Positions 6,406 through 10,023 of a stretch of 10,023 bases of DNA are shown here, one piece after another. The translations under genes and the position numbers were made by a program. Under the pieces are notes generated by a model. The model saw only the letters and a list, made by a program, of their open reading frames with translations, did no database searches and was not told where the DNA came from. The first letter of the stretch is position 1. Each line of letters opens with the position of its first letter. The DNA is from Prevotellaceae bacterium. GTDB lineage: Bacteria; Bacteroidota; Bacteroidia; Bacteroidales; UBA932. The stretch lies in assembly GCA_031264875.1 (NCBI GenBank), contig JAISDK010000289.1, forward strand, positions 1-10,023, read 5' to 3'.

Positions 6406-7287
6406 CTATTGACTGTGATATACAAGAATATCCGTTATCGAAAATATTGCATAACAAACGCTTGCCATTCCATTCATCAGTCCAAAGGCAGCATTGATGC
6501 GTTTCAGGTTTGAAACGGAGACTGCGGCGTGTTGATATATCAGAATGCCGGCAAAGATAGCGCATCCTGTCCAGTAGAAAAGTCCTCTGTTGGACAAAAC
6601 GCCTGTAAGCAAGGCGATCAGTATTGATACGACGTGTGCGACAGCCGAGAGTATCAGGGCGTTTTCAGGTCCGGCGGCCACGGGGACGGAATGTAAACTG
6701 TTTTCCCGGTCGAAGCCGCAGTCGGGAAGGGCATAGAGAATGTCGAATCCGCCGACCCAGAACAGTACTGTTAAAGAAAGCAGTACGGGAATCAGGGCAA
6801 ATTCTCCGGCAAGCGCGATATATGCTCCTGTCGGCGCAATGGCCAGACCTGCTCCGAGTATGAAGTGGCACAGCGAGGTAAACCGTTTTGTGTAACTGTA
6901 GCCAAGTATCACCGCCAGCGCCGGAAAGGAAAGGTAAAAGGCAAGACGGTTGATAAATACGGTCGTAAGGCAAAACAGGATACAGTTCACGACCACAAAG
7001 ACGAGCGCCGCCGCCGGAGTTATTATTCCCGCCGGTATTTCACGGTTTTTCGTGCGCCGGTTTTTCCGGTCGTATTCACGGTCGATGTATCTGTTGAAAG
7101 CCATTGCCGCGTTGCGCGCAAACACCATGCACAGCAATACTAAGAGCAGAACTTTCCATGGAAATTCTCCGGTATCCGATTCGTGCCATGCCCAGACGAA
7201 ACCTGTAAGGGCGAAGGGCATGGCAAAAACCGTGTGTGAAAACTTGACCAGTGAGAAAAAATGTTGTACAGTTTTTAGCTTACCCAT
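6406..7287 (-). CDS. UbiA-family polyprenyltransferase (MqnP/4-hydroxybenzoate type)
   Basis: A 293-residue integral membrane prenyltransferase that attaches a polyprenyl chain to an aromatic acceptor in quinone synthesis. It opens with FSLVKFSHTVFAMPFALTG, typical of the group annotated as putative 4-hydroxybenzoate polyprenyltransferase, which includes MqnP of the futalosine menaquinone route. The first aspartate-rich motif N65-RYI-D69-REY-D73 and the second, D182-ILYALP-D189-CGF-D193, both bind the Mg-diphosphate and are intact. About eight or nine hydrophobic helices can be seen (for example 47-65, 93-112, 115-131, 143-160, 164-181, 211-231, 236-254, 268-290). The ATG at 7287 is chosen over upstream in-frame starts because those lie inside the hydrolase gene and add no family sequence. 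The gene follows the GH105 stop by 4 bases, so it is probably cotranscribed with it. The acceptor cannot be decided here, so classical MenA is an alternative. Confidence 0.88.
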   Translation of the reverse strand: MGKLKTVQHFFSLVKFSHTVFAMPFALTGFVWAWHESDTGEFPWKVLLLVLLCMVFARNAAMAFNRYIDREYDRKNRRTKNREIPAGIITPAAALVFVVVNCILFCLTTVFINRLAFYLSFPALAVILGYSYTKRFTSLCHFILGAGLAIAPTGAYIALAGEFALIPVLLSLTVLFWVGGFDILYALPDCGFDRENSLHSVPVAAGPENALILSAVAHVVSILIALLTGVLSNRGLFYWTGCAIFAGILIYQHAAVSVSNLKRINAAFGLMNGMASVCYAIFSITDILVYHSQ

Positions 7288-7291
7288 TCGG

Positions 7292-8383
7292 TTACTTGAG
7301 TTTGATGACTTCGCTGCCTGCCAGGAGAAAAGCTCCGGTTCCATACACTTCCCAGCTGTCGGCGGTAAAATTTTTACGGGGATCGGCGCCAATTGGCTGT
7401 ACCCATCCTGTGCGTCCTTCTTCGTTGACACAGCCGTTCAGCGCTGTCCATGCCTTTTCGACGGCAGGCTTAAAGGTAGCCCTGTCCAGCAGTTTAGTGT
7501 TGATTCCCCATGCCAGGGCGTAGCAGAAAAATCCCGAACCGCTAACTTCTCCTCCCGGATACGAATCGGGGTCAAGCAAACTTGCCCGCCACAGGCCGTC
7601 GGACTGCTGCAAGGAAATGATTTTTTCCGCCATTTCCCTGTACAGCTGTTCGTAAAACGGGCGGACGGGATAGTTTTTCGGAAGTTCTTTCAGTATGCGC
7701 ACCAAGCCTCCCATGACCCAGCCGTTGCCACGCGACCAGAAGATTTTTTTACCGTTTGCTTCGAAGCGGTCATTTCCGTCGTTTTTAATTACATAACCCA
7801 GATCGCGGGCAAAAAGACGCTCTTCTTTGTTGTACAGCAAATCGTAACATTCCTTGAAATATTCGTCGCTTTTCTTCAGATATTCATCGTTTTTCAGCGT
7901 GACGCCGAGTTTTACCAGAGTAGCCGGCCCCATAAACAGCGCATCGCACCACCACCATTTAATGACTTCGATTCCCTTTACGGGATATGGATTTGCAAGA
8001 AGCTTGTCCACCGTGTCGAGGGTAGCCTGAATCATTTCCCGTTTTTTCTCCTTTCTGTAAATGTCGATGTAAGTCTGACAGATAACAATGTCGTCGGCAT
8101 GATACCAGCGGTTCAGTGGCCGCCATTTTGTGGAGTTGCCCATGTCGGTCAAAGCCCTGTAAAGGTCTTTCGACTTGGTTGTTTCCCATGCGGCATACAG
8201 GCCGGCATAAAAGGCTCCGTTTGTCCAGTCGTTCGACGCATGTTTTGGATGTTCAATCTGCCATTTCGCCGTTTTCAGCATTACCGCCTTGATTGTCTCA
8301 GGCTTAAAATATTCACCCGACTGCGCTGATGCAGCAACAGTTATTCCGAGTAGAAGAGTTACAAATACGATTTTTTTCATCAT
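7292..8383 (-). CDS. Glycoside hydrolase family 105 unsaturated glucuronyl/rhamnogalacturonyl hydrolase
   Basis: A 363-residue secreted enzyme of the (alpha/alpha)6-barrel GH88/GH105 type (YteR-like). It hydrates the 4,5-unsaturated uronyl residue left at the end of oligosaccharides by polysaccharide lyases, releasing it. The signal peptide spans about 1-20 (ITVAASA-Q). Family landmarks appear in order: NDWTNGAFYAGLYAAW at 51-66, WYHADD at 93-98, WWWCDALFM at 143-151 (Asp147 is the likely catalytic acid, by comparison with YteR), FWSRGNGW at 215-222, GEVSGSGFFCYALAWGI at 278-294, and EVYGTGAFLLAGSE near the C-terminus. Length is typical of the family. Start is the MM pair at 8383/8380; either is possible. 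It is the first gene of the leftward unit, behind a good promoter, and divergent from the glucuronokinase-like gene. Glucuronyl versus rhamnogalacturonyl specificity cannot be called from sequence. Confidence 0.92.
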   Translation of the reverse strand: MMKKIVFVTLLLGITVAASAQSGEYFKPETIKAVMLKTAKWQIEHPKHASNDWTNGAFYAGLYAAWETTKSKDLYRALTDMGNSTKWRPLNRWYHADDIVICQTYIDIYRKEKKREMIQATLDTVDKLLANPYPVKGIEVIKWWWCDALFMGPATLVKLGVTLKNDEYLKKSDEYFKECYDLLYNKEERLFARDLGYVIKNDGNDRFEANGKKIFWSRGNGWVMGGLVRILKELPKNYPVRPFYEQLYREMAEKIISLQQSDGLWRASLLDPDSYPGGEVSGSGFFCYALAWGINTKLLDRATFKPAVEKAWTALNGCVNEEGRTGWVQPIGADPRKNFTADSWEVYGTGAFLLAGSEVIKLK

Positions 8384-8406
8384 TTAACAAATTTATAATT
8401 TTCGGG

Positions 8407-8437
8407 CAAAAGTAATGCTTTACCTGAAAACGGCAAA
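8407..8437 (-). promoter_or_regulatory. Bacteroides-type promoter for the GH105 gene
   Basis: On the minus strand TTTG (8434-8437) and TACTTTTG (8407-8414) are separated by 19 bases, the same hexamer and spacing as the promoter before the TPR gene. Transcription would start near 8400, about 17 bases before the start codon. The -33 box lies within GCAAAAACCG (8433-8442), a 10-mer also found in the TPR leader. Confidence 0.65.
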
Positions 8438-8441
8438 AACC

Positions 8442-8479
8442 GCCGGATGTAACATATATGCCCATATCCGGCAGGCCGG
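8442..8479. promoter_or_regulatory. Inverted repeats in the divergent intergenic region
   Basis: GCCGGAT (8442-8448) is inverted as ATCCGGC (8466-8472) with 17 bases between. It overlaps a second small palindrome, CCGGC-AG-GCCGG (8468-8479). They lie immediately upstream of the GH105 -33 box and about 90 bases before the glucuronokinase-like start, where an operator could control both directions. No regulator gene is visible. This may be a binding site but could also be chance GC-rich symmetry. Confidence 0.4.
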
Positions 8480-8566
8480 AAAAGGCGCTGTGAATAAACC
8501 TCGTGACAAATAAATTGACCGGTTTCGGAAATTTCGCGTACATTCGCCGGCTTTGAATTGCGATTT

Positions 8567-9562
8567 ATGATTATAGAAAGTAGAGCTTATGCGAGAGCAG
8601 GTCTGTTGGGAAATCCTTCCGACGGATATTTTGGCAAGACGGTTTCGATTATTGTCAAGAATTTTGGCGCAATTGTTTCGCTGTATCAGACGCCGGAACT
8701 TGTGCTGGAGGAAATGGAAGAGGATAGAACCCGTTTCCGGAATATCTATCATTTAACAAACACTGTGCGTCAGAACGGTTACTATGGCGGACGCCGACTG
8801 ATGAAGGCCGTGATTAAAAGATTTTTCGAATACTGCGAGGACAACCGGATACGCCTGCCCAACAGAAATTTCACGGTGCGCTACCAGTCGTCCATTCCGC
8901 GTCAGGTAGGCCTTGCCGGTTCGAGCGCCATAATGACCGCCGCCATGCGCGCGCTGATGCAGTTCTATGACGTGGAAATCCCTGTGGAACAGATTCCCAA
9001 TATCGTGCTGGCTGCCGAAAAGGAAGAACTCGGAATAAACGCCGGTCTGCAGGACAGGGTCATTCAGGCTTACGAAGGATGTGTGTATATGGATTTTAGC
9101 AGGGACTATTTCGACCGGCACAAAACCGGACGGTACGAATGTCTCGACGCTCACCTTCTCCCAAAACTCTATCTGGCATACAAGACCGATTTGAGCAAGG
9201 TATCGGGAGCGGTATTCAACAATCTGAAAGAGCGCTTCGAAAAGGGCGAGGAGTTTGTGCTGAAAACCATTGCCGAACTTGCCGACGTCGCCGAACAGGG
9301 TAAAAACGCTATCCTGAACAGAGACTATGGCCTGCTGAATGAGCTGATTGACCATAATTTCGACCTCCGCTGCAAGATTATGAACATCTCCGACAGCAAT
9401 ATGGAACTGGTCAGAGTGGCACGCGAATCGGGCGCTTCGGCCAAGTTTACAGGTTCGGGAGGCGCTATCGTGGGAATGTATGGCGACAATGACGTGCTGA
9501 GCAAACTTGTTGTCAATCTTAAGAAAATCAATGCGAGAGTTATTAAACCGTATATAATATAA
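8567..9562 (+). CDS. GHMP-family sugar kinase, glucuronokinase-like
   Basis: A 331-residue GHMP small-molecule kinase. The opening MIIESRAYARAGLLGNPSD, NEYYGG-like GYYGGRRLMKA (71-81), and CVYMDFSRDYFDRH recall plant glucuronokinase strongly, from memory; that enzyme makes glucuronate-1-phosphate from glucuronate and ATP. GHMP motif 2 is PRQVGLAGSSAIMTAA at 111-126 (ATP-binding loop), NIVLAAEKEELGINAGLQDR follows with the conserved acid/base region, and motif 3 is AKFTGSGGAIVGMY at 292-305. I use the ATG at 8567; an in-frame TTG at 8558 would add three residues (MRF) and is less likely. A GalU-type pyrophosphorylase starts 26 bases downstream, as needed to turn the sugar phosphate into a UDP-sugar. 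Alternatives are a galacturonokinase or other sugar-1-kinase; GHMP membership is firm, the substrate is inferred. Confidence 0.85.
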   Translation: MIIESRAYARAGLLGNPSDGYFGKTVSIIVKNFGAIVSLYQTPELVLEEMEEDRTRFRNIYHLTNTVRQNGYYGGRRLMKAVIKRFFEYCEDNRIRLPNRNFTVRYQSSIPRQVGLAGSSAIMTAAMRALMQFYDVEIPVEQIPNIVLAAEKEELGINAGLQDRVIQAYEGCVYMDFSRDYFDRHKTGRYECLDAHLLPKLYLAYKTDLSKVSGAVFNNLKERFEKGEEFVLKTIAELADVAEQGKNAILNRDYGLLNELIDHNFDLRCKIMNISDSNMELVRVARESGASAKFTGSGGAIVGMYGDNDVLSKLVVNLKKINARVIKPYII

Positions 9563-9588
9563 GTGTCTTATTAAAAATTCAATATACA

Positions 9589-10023
9589 ATGATTAAAAAA
9601 GCTGTTATTCCGGCTGCCGGTTTCGGCACGCGCTTTTTACCCGCAACCAAGGCTCAACCCAAGGAAATGTTGCCGATAATCGATACGCCTGTTATTCAGT
9701 ACGTAGTGCAGGAATGTGTAGATGCGGGAATCGAGGACATACTGATTGTCTCGGGCAAGGGCAAACGCTCTATCGAAGACCATTTCGACCGCAATGTCGA
9801 ACTGGAAGCCCATATTCACGAACAGGACGAAACGCTGTATAACCGGCTTCGCCATATCGAAAATATGGCCAACATACATTTTATCAGGCAAAAAGAACTG
9901 AACGGACTCGGCGATGCAATTTATCATGCCCGCTTTCACTGTGGAAACGAAGCCTTTGCCGTGCTGCTGGGCGACACGGTGGTCGATTCGGTTATTCCCG
10001 TAACCCAGCAGCTTATCGACGCC
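9589..10023 (+). CDS. galU: UTP-sugar-1-phosphate uridylyltransferase, GalU type (partial, 3' end off the window)
   Basis: The first 145 codons of a cytoplasmic nucleotidyltransferase that makes a UDP-sugar, classically UDP-glucose, from UTP and the sugar 1-phosphate. The nucleotide-binding loop AAGFGTRFLPATKAQPKEML is at 9-28, followed by PVIQYVVQECVDAGIEDILI at about 34-53, KRSIEDHFDRN at 59-69, the uracil/ribose-side GLGDAI at 106-111 and LGDT at 127-130 with the metal-binding Asp129. E. coli GalU has LPD at the last site; Gly is seen here. The ATG at 9589 follows the kinase stop (9562) by 26 bases, so the two are probably cotranscribed. Product could be UDP-glucose or, given the kinase, UDP-glucuronate; the C-terminal half that would help is outside the window. 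Confidence 0.9.
   Translation, partial: MIKKAVIPAAGFGTRFLPATKAQPKEMLPIIDTPVIQYVVQECVDAGIEDILIVSGKGKRSIEDHFDRNVELEAHIHEQDETLYNRLRHIENMANIHFIRQKELNGLGDAIYHARFHCGNEAFAVLLGDTVVDSVIPVTQQLIDA

Noticed and set aside
7288..7431. Longer start for the ubiA-like gene adding 48 residues
   Set aside because: The extension overlaps the conserved C-terminal part of the GH105 gene and has no family resemblance. The ATG at 7287 precedes the conserved FSLVKFSHTVFAMP directly.
6950..8329. 459-codon open frame on the plus strand opposite the GH105 and ubiA-like genes
   Set aside because: It lies entirely antisense to two genes with clear family motifs. Its translation has no recognisable domain and the frame stays open because of the codon pattern of the genes on the other strand.
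8514..8546. Bacteroides-type promoter for the glucuronokinase-like gene
   Set aside because: ATTG (8514-8517), a 21-base gap and TACATTCG (8539-8546) each miss the consensus by one base, so the match is too weak to call as a feature.
8753..9589. 278-codon open frame on the minus strand across the kinase gene
   Set aside because: It is antisense to a GHMP kinase with intact motifs, and its own translation shows no family pattern.

Overview
The window most resembles a Bacteroidota (Bacteroidales-type) chromosome segment. Three things suggest this. Two promoters match the Bacteroides-type pattern TTTG-N19-TACTTTTG (TTTG at -33, TAnnTTTG at -7). Three predicted secreted proteins have short signal peptides ending near SYSQ, AFAQ or SAQ. 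The gene content also fits: a GH105 unsaturated glycuronyl hydrolase, a UbiA-like prenyltransferase and a cysD/cysN/cysH cluster. The exact taxon cannot be fixed from the sequence alone.

Bases 1-771 hold no convincing gene. They contain a degenerate array of a repeat that starts TTAACTTGACGACATTG (starts at 1, 66, 122, 178 and 239, one inverted at 266-282, and an isolated copy at 539). Next to it is a 201-base nested palindromic element (288-488) with long imperfect terminal inverted repeats. A strong hairpin at 688-719 probably ends the leftward transcription unit.

Bases 772-8383 are read leftwards (minus strand). In order of transcription they encode a secreted GH105 hydrolase, a UbiA-family prenyltransferase 4 bases downstream of it, a small secreted protein of unknown function, a PstB-like ABC ATPase, sulfate adenylyltransferase subunits CysD and CysN, a [4Fe-4S]-type CysH reductase, and a separately promoted secreted TPR protein. 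CysD/CysN make APS from sulfate and ATP. CysH carries the CC and CxxC cysteines of APS reductases, and no APS kinase (cysC) is present in the window or fused to CysN, so sulfate is probably reduced by the direct APS route. The orphan PstB-like ATPase lies only 30 bases upstream of cysD and may be cotranscribed with it.

From 8567 to the right edge the genes read rightwards, divergently from GH105. They are a GHMP kinase that closely resembles plant glucuronokinase and, 26 bases later, the start of a GalU-type UTP-sugar-1-phosphate uridylyltransferase, cut by the window edge. Together they suggest a two-step route from a free uronic acid or other sugar to its UDP-sugar. A uronyl hydrolase (GH105) is transcribed in the opposite direction from the same 183-base intergenic region. 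The functional link between the two is an inference.
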